The notes: a model not told the origin generated them from the sequence alone. A DNA stretch of 64,000 nucleotides from Antedon mediterranea (GCF_964355755.1 NC_092670.1:35389795-35453794); one strand, 5' to 3'. Numbered from the stretch's first letter, positions 37,701 through 51,900 are shown. Made by a program: numbers and translations.

Positions 37701-40700
37701 TTATTGCCACTCTAGTTTCAAAGGTGTCTCACGCAGAAGGGTGTGCCAAATGAGAGGATCTACCGAATATTCTTTTAATATAAGCATTGGTAGGCCTACA
37801 ACTTACCGATATATAGCATACGTCATTATTGTCAAAATTAAGCTAATTGTAGATAATATATACCCAATATAACTGACAATAGCAATGCCTTTGGTGTAAG
37901 GAAATCCCTGTAAAAACAAAGAGAGTAAACTGTTTGGAAATAAAATAATTTTTGTACTACATTATTGCAGTAGTAGCATTAGGCATACAACTCTTCCTCT
38001 ACGACAAAACATGTTGTACTTCTAATGGAATGCTCGAGTGATATTCTAGGTAAAATCTGAAGTAGGCCGGTTTTTTAAAATATTTATTTTAAAGTATGCC
38101 TATTTTGTTTATTAGCCTTGAATTTGATCTCGATAATTGTAATGGATTATTAGTTTTAGTATTGTTGTAAATACTGGTCGGTCTGAAACCAATACAAATC
38201 TTGTGATATTGTGTAACGATTTAAAAAAAGGTTCACGGTAACAAGTACACATAAAACCATGTCTGGTTCGTCCACAACCATTTACAAATACACTATAGGT
38301 AGTCTGTCTATCGAATAAATACAAACAATATTTACCAGCCAATCGAATGAGCCCGATGGTGCTTCGGTGGGTTTTTTTGTTGGCGGGATTAACTCTTCAA
38401 TGAGACTTATCAAATCAAGATCGTGGCACAAGCATCGTGTGAACGTGGCATTAGTATAATTCAAATGACATTCGGCTTCAGACCATGATAGTGAAACTAA
38501 CAACATAAATAAAGATTGTAATAATAATTAGATAACGATGTATACATGCCAATTAATTAGTAAATGTGGTAGTTTTGGTGAATAATAGGACGGTTCTAAA
38601 AGGTGATGGCTCAAACACTGGTTAGAATTATTACCATCATGTTTCTTGTAGCCAAACTAGTAGCACACCAAGAATGATGCTATTTTATGTACAGTAATTA
38701 CTTTGAAAATTAATCAATTATCTACTAACAATGTTACCGTATTATATAGTTCAGTATCTAGTTTAGTTAAATCACTAATTTAGTAATCGATATACTTATG
38801 TATGTATGTTATAAATACAATAAAAACAATTGAACAATTCAAATTATATTGTTAGATACCTACCTGGCGTGAATTCCAGGTCGGAAATTGTCACATTTAG
38901 TGGTGTAATGTCTCCAGCAGCGCATTGGAAACTTGGTCTTTCATACTACAAGATACAGCCATTTAAAAAAAGAATTTAATATAAAAATAATAAAAGTACC
39001 TTAGTAAAGTTTTGCAAAGATATTAGGCCTATAGATTAATTGTAGATTTTTGGAAGAACGCTTTTTGTAGATATAAATAGTAGGCTACATCAGTTTGTTC
39101 ATTCTTCTTACCAAATCATGATTTTCAACAAGGTGATGGAACGTCACATATATTGGTTCAGTCAGAGAATCAACCGCTTTATCGTCTGCGAACGCATGTA
39201 CATAAACCATGACGTTGTCGCTTACAGGAGTTACGTCACCAGTAACGGGAATGAAAAATTTGGTTGTGTAGTACACAATAACTGCTGACCTAACAACTGT
39301 TGAGCCACTACTACTCTTCGTATTCATTCTGTCAGTATCACCGTAGAACTTGAACGCTGTAAAATTGCAAGGTGGTTAACTAAATGACCTTAAAATTCCC
39401 AATAATCAAAAATTAAAAATTCTGTATAGTTAGGCCTAAAAGTTTCATCACCTTAGAAGGCCTAGCCCTACTTACATTTAGGCTCCCAATCTGTTACTTC
39501 GATAGTAAGAACAGTTGTTCCTTCACTGTCACCATCTCCACAGGCACTTGAAGAAAAGCTAAATTGACGTGGCAAGTTAAACCATCCGCTGCCTTTCGGT
39601 TGATTCAATTCAATCATGAGGTTAGCGGAATAATGTTCAATTTTCTCTGAATTCTGCGGAAAAATCACCGCCTCTGTATACTTCTCCAGGCTATTCGCTA
39701 AGCTGTTAAATAATATTAATAACATTTATTATAAATTTAAAGCACACGAGTATACGAAATCAAAAAAGTAGGCCTACTATCTAAAGCAATACTGTTGCAA
39801 CATTACTTGTGATCCGTAGTGTTTTCTATATGTTTTTTGTAATCTATTTAATTTTGTCTATAACAATTTTCCATCGCATTTTCTGTATAGATAAATAATT
39901 ATAATTATTACTCAATTGATTATTCTTTTTACCTTAATGTCGCATCCTGCGATTTATGAAGGATGTCCAATGGAATATCTAGGATATTACTTGCAATAAA
40001 AACCAGTAGGTCACCGACTGAAGGCATCAGGTCAAACACTTCGGCCATCCCGTAGCTTTGTACAAGTTCGACGATGGCTGCCGTAACTTTCACATCTTCC
40101 TCAGTCAGCAAAGTTTCGTTTCTGATTAAAGATTCGACGGTCTTTAAATACACAATTACTTCTGTTGTGTTTCCTACTTCACGTCTGTTCTGTAAAATAC
40201 CATTTACTAAAATTTGTTTTCTTTCTGTGCAAATATTTTAAAATGAGATTGATGATAATGATCATGTATAAGAAAATTAAATAATGTTATAAAGATGTTT
40301 GAAAACAAAAAGGTTATTTAAACCAAACGTCTTTGTATAAACTTTTAAAACTTCTTTTGTAAGTGTATTATAGAAAAATATAAGAAAATTAAATGAAAAA
40401 AGGAGGTACGGAATTCAAAGTGAATTTACAAGATTTAAAAATGTTACTGAAATCAAATTGTTAATGATATTAGAAATTTAAAAAATGTGATAAATAATAT
40501 GATTTTATGTGATGACATGAAAGATGATATTAATGTGAATAAAAGTGGTGTTTATGCCACAAAATAGAAAAAAAACATCTGTTTTCAAATTGATTTATTT
40601 TTTACGCCTTTAGCTTGTAGATTGCTCTTCTATCTTACCGCCGATGCAAATCCTTTTCATTTATTCATCCATGACCTACTTTGCTTAATTATATATTATT

Positions 40701-43255
40701 ACAATTCTACATTACATTTACCATTGTCTGTAGAGATGATTCGAGACTGTCCTGTAACTCTTCAAGTACCAGTGTGATGTTCGAGTGCCATCTACACATG
40801 TCAGTGACTGCTGCTCCCCATGTAGAGTTAAGAGAAAACGGCATCCGTCTAATTAAAAAACCCTGCGGTGGAGGAATGCACGGCCTGTATGCCATGGAGC
40901 TAGGATGGTAGAATGGCCATACACCATTGGGACAGGGAAGGTAAGCATAACTTCCCGCAGTAGTTGTATTCCACATAAAATCACCCTTCAAATCATCGGT
41001 TGGGTCACTCCAGCAGATATCTGAAACATAGGTATACCACAGAAGTTATTGTATGCCTAATGATTTGTTAACATGTGTTTTTCAAACTAAAAAAGGGATT
41101 ACTTTTTTTTATTAAACCTTTTCTGACTTCAAGCAGCATTTGTTATGTAATTGTCCAATAGTTAAAAGGATATGGAACTTCCTCCAAGAAAAAAAGGACA
41201 GTATTTTTAATACAAAATTGATACAATTAGAATCATTTATAAATCAAAGATGAAATTGTTAGAGATTATAATAATTTTTATGAACCTTTATTTTATTTTA
41301 TAAGGAGATGGAAATCTATGTTGTTTTTGTTTGCTTTTAATTTTAATTTTAATATGATTATGTTTTCCTTTGTAATGTCTTATAATTATGAAAAAGATAG
41401 ATAGATAGATTTTTCAAGACACATCCATTCACTGATAATACACATTTAGTTCATGTATAGTATAACATGTTTGGATTGAACAATTTATTAACGTAACAAG
41501 AAAACATAGGTCTGGCCATACCTAGATAAGCATTTTTAATTAATTATTTAACATTGCGCGTTTATAATTGGCAAAATAGCAATAATCTTCTTTACATCTA
41601 ATGGAGTGACGGGTAATGTTTGGTGTACTAGTTACTAAACATACTAAACAATCAAATTGTAGGCATGTATCAAGTTATCGTGTAATTCTTCGTTCGCAGA
41701 TGTTCTTAATGATACGGGATAATGATAAGCCAATAACTAAGCACCGGATACTCATACACGGTATTATAAGTTCGTAACAGGGAAATTCATCATAATATTC
41801 ATACAAAACAGATTTCCTATGGAAAGCTCCATTAGAGTTCTCGCTAAAGTTTGGATTCAACCATGCTTTACATCGGTGGACGTCTTAAACAATTGTAATA
41901 CCGGGTGTTGACGAAAAACAAAGTTAATTTGACAATAAAAGCTGTTCAAAAGTTATCAATGATTGGTCCACGGAACTATTTAACTTACCGTACCAGGTTA
42001 AATAACTAAACCTGAACGGACCGGCATTTTATATACGGTATCTAAAGATTGTATATGCTTAAAGGTAAAAACGGTACTGTACATAAGATTTTCCACTCCC
42101 GTGCGCATTACGCAATTTCATCACGTGTCACACACGATACTTATTTTTAAAATTACATGCGAGCATTTTTCAAAGGAGTGCTTAACAGTTAAGCACTCCG
42201 TTTTAGGGAAGATCATCGCAAACGCACATTGACTTCAACTGGAGTGCTGAGTGTTTACCAAACATGTTTCAATAGCCTCTTCCTGTGAAGCTTTTATTTC
42301 AAGAGTTTGTTTAACGATTGTAAAGTGTTAAGTAAACACAATTGCGATTGCTTCCAACTGAAGCACTAATAGTTTCACATCCAACAAGCAATAAAAGCAA
42401 AGAATATCATGGAAGCATTATTCGTTGGTTGGTGTTTCTTTTATAATTCTTGGAAGTCCAACCAAGAGTGTGTCAAAATATGTTTGATATCACTAACGTT
42501 AAGAAAACACCGCCTTCAAGTACTTGGAGTTAATGCACATGGTGTACTAAAGTTCATTGTAGAGGTTCTACCTGTCTATGTATTATACAGTACATTATTT
42601 TTATTCAGAAAATTATTCAGGTAACTTTTATAATAGCAGGTTTTGATAAATTATTGGGCTTTTTGTGTGTTTAAAACTGTACTATATAAAACATATTCAG
42701 GTAACTTGTATTGTAGCTGGCTTTGATAAATTACTGGGATCTTTGTGTGTTTAAAATTATACTATATGAAAAATTAACTTATATAAAACACAATGAGACT
42801 TTTACACATTTCACTGTTGACACGCCTTGATGTGCCTGTTCACATTCACCGAATCATATCAGAGTGATATCTGATGTATCTATTCAAGTTATTAAGTCCG
42901 ATATACAGATAACTCCGATAGGTCATACTACATACATCAGGTTAAGAGCGCAGAACAAGTTAAACATAGATAAAATAACATTATTCTCACCTGTCCTGCA
43001 TTCTTCTGTTGAGGGAGCATCCGCATTGTCCTTATGTAATTCTCTGAGTTCTTCAGGACTGGCAATTGTTGGCAAGGGCGCCATGGTTGATAGGAACTCA
43101 GGAACGAATCGTGAAGAGAAGTTTCTCAGCAAGTCAGATTTGTGAACAAAATTACCTTGATTATATTTATCTGATATGCTATCTGCTACAGTTTGTTTTA
43201 TGACAATTATAATAAATAGTTTTAAAATAGTTGATGAACGGTTCTTTTTGGCCAT
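34709..43255 (-). CDS. Adhesion G protein-coupled receptor, 14 exons
   Basis: Cell-surface receptor of the adhesion (class B2) type. Exons: 42991-43255, 40722-41020, 39933-40189, 39476-39702, 39112-39356, 38864-38945, 38336-38496, 37807-37907, 37126-37388, 36693-36774, 36056-36180, 35950-36006, 35458-35603, 34709-34948. The frame is continuous over 849 aa. Order: signal peptide (MAKKNRSSTILKLFIIIVI); hormone-receptor-like motif (about 85-135, CWSD, CPNGVWP, YRPC); GAIN domain (about 190-480); GPS with SWSEAEC and RCLC (to 482); TM1 YIGYILSTISLILTIMTYAI; TM2-TM3 LVNLSVSVLLLLLVLVI to LALVKVF; TM4 GLPLFIVSTPFLL; TM5 FYWVFVFPMALIVIF; TM6 ALFVLLGLTWVFGA; TM7 ALFVIGLTFQGFFIFVFHC; then a Ser- and Arg-rich tail. 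The usual HL-T cleavage residues are replaced. Exon 9 uses a GC donor. Vertebrate subfamily not assigned. Confidence 0.88.
36519..36678. mobile_element. Palindromic MITE family 1 in a GPCR intron
   Basis: 'ctatacactatcgaacttta' at the left and 'aaactagtttgatagtgtag' at the right, with 'gatgatgtcatatcactacc' inside. Its right end is 14 bp from the end of the exon at 36693. Confidence 0.8.
36933..36990 (-). mobile_element. SINE tail fragment
   Basis: 'ttgaattgaattgaattgaa' followed by 'tatactgctgggtaacctct', the same border as the SINE beginning near 52815. In the GPCR intron between exons 9 and 10. Confidence 0.5.
42609..42773. repeat. Tandem duplication of about 83 bp
   Basis: 'attcaggtaactt.tat..ta' then 'gctttttgtgtgtttaaaa' at 42609-42690, repeated at 42694-42773. 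In GPCR intron 1. Confidence 0.8.
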
Positions 43256-45935
43256 TTTTAATCAACAACATTAATTTCAATAACAGTTATGTCATCTGAC
43301 AAATTCGTTTAATTGCTGGCCACCTGAAGAAATACAAAGACACTTGCTATTGGTTCACAATTAATGCAAAAATTATAGATGGTATTGGTAGCAAAGTTAA
43401 CATACAAACACATTATTATAGCCTACGAATATGAAAACAAAGTAGTACATTACATGACAATGGTTAAGACAAATAATGTGTAATTATTGTTTTGAATAAG
43501 ATGCGCCTGGTGAATTAGATTAATATTAAATTATTTTCAACTCATTTTAGTCTAAAAGTTCATTCTAAGATCGATGCATTGATTTAAAAGGAGTCTAAGT
43601 GATAATTGATGAAAGTTTGTTACTAAATAATAAAAGAGCATAGAACAAAATTTAACCAATAAATGTTCGTGTCCGAGGAACAGTATAATTGTAAACAGTC
43701 TTCATTATAACTACATACTACAACAAAATCAGACACTTTATTTTATTAATGAAAAACAAAAAGAAAAAAGTAATCAATAACCTGATAGATTTGCCCTTTT
43801 GCATATAAAAAGAGAACTAATTATTTTGCTGTTACTACATCTTAAATGTACTTATTGTACTTGGGCCAGTGGCCTACATACTATAAAATAACAGGTCTTT
43901 AATTATTGACTAGGATTATGAGCAGGTACCGGTAAGCATGGCGGTGTTGAAAGAGCAATGATTGGTATAAACGCATATATTGCATTTCTTCAATACGCGC
44001 TTGGGATGATTGCTCATGGTATCATACCAGCCTATACATGTGTTTGTTCTTCCTGAATGGTATTGAAATAAATCATGGAAGATAAAATTAGAAATCAATT
44101 GAAATAGGATCGATTGTACTTCCTTTCGTGTGATAAAGAAAATTGTCGATTGATAAAGCTATCAGGATCATTTCAGTTCGAAATTGAAACTTGTTCATTA
44201 TTCTATAGAGTGATTCTAATTAAAGACCAGCAGTTAGATATTACAAAATCTGTTTCTAGTTGTCTCATTATAGAATGGATAGGCCATGCTACATTCATTG
44301 AAATAGCTACATATAACATATTATGTACTTTCTATCATAATTTCAACATTAGATCCAATGCCACAACAATGGTATTAATAAGACATTGTACTTACCCTGT
44401 TTTTCGTCAAAATTGAATGGCACACTTTATTTTTGTTCCAATTTATATAATTCCAACATAGGCCTAAATATTTCAAGTAAGAATGTCTTTTCGACCTTTA
44501 CGCCAGCTTTGATAACCTGAGATTGCGGTAATCAGTGTGTGCATTAAGATACCATTCAGGATTTTCAGAGTGATTGGTCAGTTAACTACCACGTGATAAT
44601 CCATCAATTAAGGTTTTAAAGTATTAAGATAAATCGTATTTACCTACTATTGTTTACTTCAGTAATGTCATTGAACGAATGCGTTCAGTGTTGATGTAAC
44701 GCGTTTTGTGCAATGTGTTTGAGATTCCTTGTGTTCCAAATCGACCAGTATGAATTCCTTTAGGTTCCAAAGTTTTGTAAACCAATAATTATAGCCGTAT
44801 AGCACAACTTAACTCAATTTTATTTTCATATTTTACAAATCATGGAATAATTATGTATTAGTATACATTTAAGCAGCTAAATCATCTATTAAAGCAACAT
44901 TAGTAATTATATTGTTATTTGTTTTTATCTATTAATTGAAAAATATCTACATTATAAAATCTACCTTTTCAATAAAAATCTATTAAAACGTATTAGCAAC
45001 AATAACATTTTTATTATTCTATAAAAAGCAAGATTTAAAAAGCAACTATTTATTTAAATGTATTTATTAAAGTGCAGTTTACAAATGTTAAACTATTCTA
45101 AAACTATTTGATCTAACTTCTAAGTTCGATTAGCACGCGTATCATCTAGAAATTTGTTTAAAAAACAAATATGAAGCTTTAAAACATAATGAAAATAAAC
45201 GAATTAAATCATAAACATTATACATTTACTATTATCAACGTTAAAAAAAGATCGTTATCATAAGCATTGGCCCTAATTTGCATAAAATAACGAAAATACC
45301 GTTGGTGGCGTCCTGGTAATAATTTTCTATTTTTTATTTGTTTATGAAATTCGGCGTTTTACGAAGGAGATGTTTTGTATAGTGTATGCCAATAGAATGT
45401 ATATCAATACAGTTGTTGTCTGTTATTAGCAGATTATTTGTTTTAAATTTTGATCACGTCTAGGCCTACTTCTTACTGATGACCACTGTAATTCGATTAA
45501 AACTGGTTAATTATTAGTTTGTTCGGCCGTCTAGTACATCTCACGATTACCAGGCTAAAAGAAAATCATAATTATAATTATTATCTGTTTTTACACAACT
45601 AATCGGAACTTGTCTATACTAATGACAGAGTAATATTAAACTAGGTTAATTCATTTCATCCATTTTCACAAAACACACGGCAAGTTTTAGTAAAGTTAAT
45701 GTTTAAGCAATAATACACCCTTAGCAAAATGAATTAAGGCTAGATACAAATCTCATTTCATTTCATAAACAATGTATTATTATTAAGACAGGATCACAAT
45801 ATAAAACAGATACACTGTTATCTGATTGTTTGATCCTGTATAAATATATTATTTATTATTATTATTATTATAAGGAAGTTATAATTAGTTTATTTTAGGA
45901 ATTGTTTGTATTAAAGTTTGAATTATATGGGACAT
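43256..45935. other. Intergenic DNA between the GPCR and CUB genes
   Basis: Holds the GPCR upstream region on the right of its start and the CUB-gene 3' UTR on the other side. No exon with supporting splice sites was found. A cysteine-bearing minus frame at 43916-44098 and a plus frame at 44114-44416 were examined and not accepted. Confidence 0.45.
45852..45857 (-). terminator. Polyadenylation signal of the CUB gene
   Basis: AATAAA on the minus strand, about 80 nt after the proposed stop at 45936. Supports the tiny last exon as the true 3' end. Confidence 0.55.
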
Positions 45936-48900
45936 TCAAAAGTGTAAAAATAAAGAAATGAGGCACGCCTAAAAAGATAGTAAAACATGATATGACTCTT
46001 ATAATATGGTGTTTGTATAGGTGTGCCATTAATAGAACCTTACCACAAATCCACTTCCTTCTTCTGGTTCTGGGTTAGCTTTCGGTCCTGGTTCTGGTTT
46101 ACCTTCTGGTTCTGGTTTACCTTCTGGTTCTGGTTTACCTTCTGGTTCTGGTTTACCTTCTGGTTCTGGTTTACCTTCTGGTTCTGGATTACCTTCCGGT
46201 CCTGGTTCTGGGTTACCTTCGGGTCCTGGTTCTGGTTTACCTTCTGGTCCTGGTTCTGGATTACCTTCCGGTTTTGGTTTTCCTGGTTTACTTAGCGGTG
46301 GCTTTGTATCTGAATCACATTGGTATATTGGGTTACCACCAGCGTCTTCGGGTCCGTCTATCAATAAAACATTGGTAAATATTAGTGTTCATTTTCTATA
46401 GAAATAAATTCTGTATCTGTTTATTGTCCCCCTGAACATTTTGTTGTTGAATATTCCATTTTATTGTCACATAATAGTTATCCATTTTGACTCAAAATTG
46501 GATCGAAAAGAATTTTATTTATCTGAATAAACTGCAATTTAAAGCAAAAATAGTCAAATTGGATGCCAGCAACCAATAGGTTTTTGGTGTAATTTAACCA
46601 TTTGTTTTGTCATTTTATAGGTGAAAATAGAGTTTTTCCCGTTTTTTCAACTGAAGTGATTAACTTTATTAAAACTACAAAATAACCTATTCAAAGTATT
46701 ATTTAATTTAATCTTCATTTTCATTTTTTTTGGGGGAAAATACATCTTTAAGCTGGGTTCTCACTTGGACGCAATGCAAGCACGTAATAACGCAAGTAAG
46801 TCGAGCAATCAGTACGGCGCGATAAAACGTCCTTGTTGCATCTCCAGTGAGAACCAATCAAAAGTACTGTAGTGTAAAATAGTAATTTACTAACTAAATG
46901 TAAGGTCTGTATCTTCAAAGGAAATAGCGAACCCTTGGTAATCACTGCCGTAAACATCGGTATCAAACTCCATCCACAGGGCTCCTTCATTAGAAAGGAA
47001 CGACACTGGGTCAGGTAGGGTAAAACCGAAATGACCATCAATATGTATCGTTTTATTATCGTTTTTGCTGCATCCGTCTCCAACTGTTAATGTATCACGT
47101 GCTCCTTCCGTTTGAAACGTCTGAACAGTTGCACGTATGCGCTTGCCTGGTGGAGCATTGATGATGTAAGTGCATTTGGTGTTAGGAGGATAACCCAACG
47201 GGTAACCTGGAGCTGCGATGGCAGTGCGTCCTCCCTCCGGTACGTAAAATTGTCCTCCGCATGCTGTAAAACGTGTGGAAAAAATGAAAACATTAAGTAG
47301 TAGCAGTGTGTTACATTTGTAGTTAACATTCCGTCTAATGTAGCAGTAAAATCATATCTTTGTCACAGTACAGTATGATTTTCTACGTGTGCAATTACCT
47401 AACCTCATCTTCGACTTGAAAGTATGCGTTTCAAAAGTATGCTATAATTCGTGTTTAATATAAAAAAAAAATATGTATATACATACTCGTATCAGGAAAT
47501 GAATCAAATTCTACTATCCATCCCTTCATTTCAACGAGGAAATTTGACCTGAATCGTACCCACAAGTCTGTCGAATTTAAAAGAAAATCGTCCGGACGAT
47601 CACTGCCACTGTGCGACAGAATGACGCTATCAGTGTCGTCTGGGTCGTTGCCGCGTCCCATTTCAAATAGGTCGTTCGACAACTCGGTTTCAAATCGCAT
47701 AAAACGAACATAAAGCTATAAGAAAATAAACATAATTGTATGAGATGAGACATTAGGGCTACATTATTTACGTACGAAAAGAGTCACGCTTATGGTTCTG
47801 GTAACACATTTACCCAAAACTATCAACTTGTAGGCATGCATCTTGTCATTTTGGTTCGTGTGTGATGTGTAAAGTGGAAAACTGACACCCACGTCCACCA
47901 TTATGTAAAATTGCAAAAAGAAAAGAGGTACTGTATATGCAGGATACAAGGATCAAGTTTGAATAGATACTAAGCTAGTAATGTGGTTGTTAGTTAAAAC
48001 TTTTAAATAGTTTGCGTTATTCTATGAACAACTTAGTCAAATAAAGTTACCTCTGCTGCTATGGGGAAAGATAGAAGCCACGTGCATTCCATCATTGGAT
48101 TGTAAGCAGGCGATCCGGGTGATTTTAATTCATATAAAGTGTCCGTTACTGTTACGATGTCACCGCAACCTTTGTGTAAAATGTAATGATAATTATTGAC
48201 TTAATTTGAATCTACAACATGTTATATTTTAAAATTCTGTACAAAGGTTATGTACTTGTATGGTGCCTATAAATCATTATGAATGTACATTGTTGTTTTC
48301 GTATAGTTCTAAAGAAAAAATGCACCCTTTTTTACCTGTGTCTAACTTTGGGCCTTCCTTTGGCTTAAATTTTGTGCTGGCCTCTGAAAAATATTAATGC
48401 ATACAGAATACATTACAAATGATCCAATTATATATATTTAAGGTAATATTTTCGATTACAGGTCCTAAAGAAGCTACTGTTTTCTAAATAAGTGTTTCTG
48501 AATGAAATACCCACTTTTGTCTGAAGCATCATATACATCGACGAAGAAGCCCTTGTCTGCTGTTGAGTAGTCAGACGAAAATACCAGCCAAGCATTGTTT
48601 TCTCCAATAGTTATGTTAGCCGGATTTGGTAGTTTTCTACCGGTGTGTAAGGTGATAGCATAATTTTCACCATTGACAGCAGGTTCCTTTCCGCTTCCCA
48701 AGCTCATACTATCAAACAAATACTCAGTACGGAAGACTCTGAAGAAGAAACTTAATTCAGTACCTGGTGGGGCACTGATCTGCCAGAGACAGAAGGAATC
48801 TAGCGTGTAAGAACGATCGGGATAGTACGGAGTTGCAATGGATGCACTTCCTCCAGAAGGAAGCTCAATATTGCCACCACAATCTAAAAGACACAGAACA

Positions 48901-51900
48901 ATAATTATAAGTTTTAGGATAAATTAACAATCTCAGATTTTAGTTTGGTTTATTACTACAAGTCAACGCAAAGGCGTGTGTTACAGTTTTAGGATACAAT
49001 GCCATTCTAGTCCTAGTAGTAGGCATACGGCGGATGTTGGATTTTGGACACCTGACTTGCTAACTTCTACTACAGACTTGAATTTAAAAAAATTTATGAC
49101 GTAAACATATTTTTACCATAATTATCAAGGTATGATTGTAGGTAAAATTGAGGTAAATTGTAAGTATTAGGCCTACTAATTTTCACAATGGAAACGTACC
49201 ATATCTGCATCAATCGGTATGAATATGCCTAATAGTATGACTATATTGCCTACATTCAGAACTGGAATGTAATATACATACCGTTGTATGGCTGATCACG
49301 AACAATTGCTTCGAAACCAGTCCTCGTCAAAGCACCATTGGTAACTAAACGTACCCACAATTCGCTTGTTCTTGAAACAAAGGAATCCGGTAAGTCTCTA
49401 TGCGAAAATAGAAAATTTGTTTAGACAAATGACTCAACAATTTTGGAAAATAAATTAGGCTCACTTTACCTCTTGACATGCATAATGTATCTTACCTCCC
49501 CGTGTAAACCTTTTCTGGTAGAGTAGGCTTAGCTCCGGATCCTACCTCTATCCTATCCATTCTCTCTTCAACATCCATTCGCGTAAAAGTGATACCTGCA
49601 CGGCGTCCAGGTGTAATTTTGACAGACCATACACACGATAGGCTGTTGTTATAGTTACCGGGGTGGTTAGGCGATTTGATTTTTCTTGATTCATTCACAG
49701 CTAGTTCAATTTTCTCATTGCAATCTTCAAAAATGTGATGAGATTTACTATGTTAAAGCTTATAAATGAACCAATTATAATATAACCGACTGATAATATT
49801 ACAAGGAAGACTGTCAAAATACTGTACGTTACCTTCGTTGACTTTAAAAGGAAACGGACTACTGGCAACTGGAACTTTCGGATCTTTGAAAGAAAGTGAA
49901 AAAGAAACAATTAACTGATAAGAAAGCCTATAAAGTACCACAACACACACAAAAAAAGAACTAGTGTTTTTGTAATTTTTATGTCCATTTTATCAGTTCT
50001 TTTGTTATAGGACCCAAGTTAAAATAAGTTTTAAACTGTTCTTAATATTTCTTTGCATTTCTTGTAATCAAGGCCTGTTAGTTTTGTGCAATTGTTTTTC
50101 TGTTATTTCTACGTTATTTCTAATTATTTTTAAACCTTGATTGCCAATTAAAGAAATATAAATTCAGGAACTTTATTTGTAGTTTTTTTTTTTTTAATAG
50201 AAGCATAATAGTAATATAATTTTCAGAATAAAAATGGTTTCATTACTGTACACTTCAGAGTCAGCTACATCTATTTTAAAGCCGGCTTCTCTATCCCAAT
50301 CATCGCTAATGAATGTGATGAACAACTCATTTCCAGACGTCGTGAAGTTGTTAGGTGTTGGTAATTTCAAGCCAGTATGTCGGTAAATGATATATCTATC
50401 TTTTTTCTAAAGAAGGAAAACATACATTATTTTTTAATGAAAGGGTACTGTAATAATAAATAATAATAGGATTTTTATAGCGCACATACCACTCAAGAGT
50501 GCTCAAGGCGCCGTGAAGTTGTTAGGTGTTGGTAATTTCAAGCCAGCATGTATAATAGAATTCAACAAAACAATAACAACAAAATAACAAGGCCAACAGC
50601 CATTAAGTCGCGTGCTACAATGCATAGTGATACCGGACCGACAGACAGACCGACAGACAGACCGACAGACAGACAGACCGACCGACCGACATAGGGAACT
50701 ATACTGACCGAAATTACTGAACATGTTTAAAAATGTTGAAATGTTTAAAAAAACATTTATATTTTTTTAATTTACACGTGCGTAGCCTGTCACTTTCGAC
50801 GTGCTCGTATAACGTAATTTCGAGTTGAAAAGTAAGTCAAGAAAACAGAAATCGGGCAAAAAGAGTGCGCAATAACATTTAACACGCAGTGCGCGCGCAA
50901 AAATATGCGCACTCATGGCAATTTTGTAAACGCTTAAAATTGCCTGAAATGTACTCTTATTTCATCGAAAATAAATTTTGAAAATTTTAAGCGCGCGTAC
51001 ACATGCGTTACATGCGCTACGCACGTAATTGTATTGCCATATGATGATTTATGCCCTGAAATTTATGAGTACCAAATTTTATTTAATTGTGATTCATGGT
51101 TGTGAAGATATGATTACAAACGTGATTTCGTTAAATCGTGCGTAGACCGCGTAATTTTTTATTGCGCACCGTGAAAACATAACCACATTGATTCCTGGCC
51201 CTAAGGAATATACTGTGAAAAATTGACCTAGCTAGATTAAACTGATATCAAGATAAGGTCAGAAAGCGATAAAACGCATAGTGATACCGGACCGACAGAC
51301 AGACCGACAGACAGACAGACAGACAGACCGACCAACCGACCGACATAGTGAACTATAGAGTCGCTTCCACGCGACTAATAACTAACGCCTGTGTTGAATA
51401 TTTATGGAGTCATTATAAACGGCAACAAACTGTCACCAGAATTTTTGTAATAATGCCCGACTGCCTAAACATTGTAAAATAAAATGTCGAAGCTAAACTA
51501 ATGTTCTTTTTTTAATTTGCAATGTTTAGATTTTAAGCTGAAAACAGGGTGCCTCGCTAACGAGGCTGGGCAGCTGTCACCTAGCTCCGCCAAATTTGTA
51601 CTTTTAATCACTTTGATGCGACTGAATATTTTCTCAAACAATTCAGTGAAATCACTGGTTAAATGTCAGTTTTGTTGGAGACTGTGTGAACTTCCGATAG
51701 GCAAGTTCACAAGTACGTAAGTATATACGTGTATGACTATGTCAAACAAACAATACAATAACTACCGTTGAGTCTTCTGTGAGTCCATTGCCCATACTGA
51801 CGTAGTCCACTTCTGGTTCAGTTTTGAAACCTGTAACGATTGCTGTAAGCTGACGTCCCTCGGGTACTTTGACACTCCAGTAACAGTCCATGTCGTCTTC

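Noticed and set aside
42409-42624. Plus-strand frame in GPCR intron 1
   Set aside because: Hydrophobic but with no family features. It overlaps the start of a tandem duplication.
43916-44098. Cysteine-bearing minus-strand frame, a possible extra exon
   Set aside because: Its acceptor-like AG gives the wrong phase for the CUB gene, and the flanks look palindromic.
44114-44416. 100-codon plus-strand frame
   Set aside because: No ATG at the listed start, no domain and no splice context.
46023-46295. Plus-strand frame of repeated FWFTFW
   Set aside because: Antisense shadow of the Pro-Glu-Gly stalk exon.
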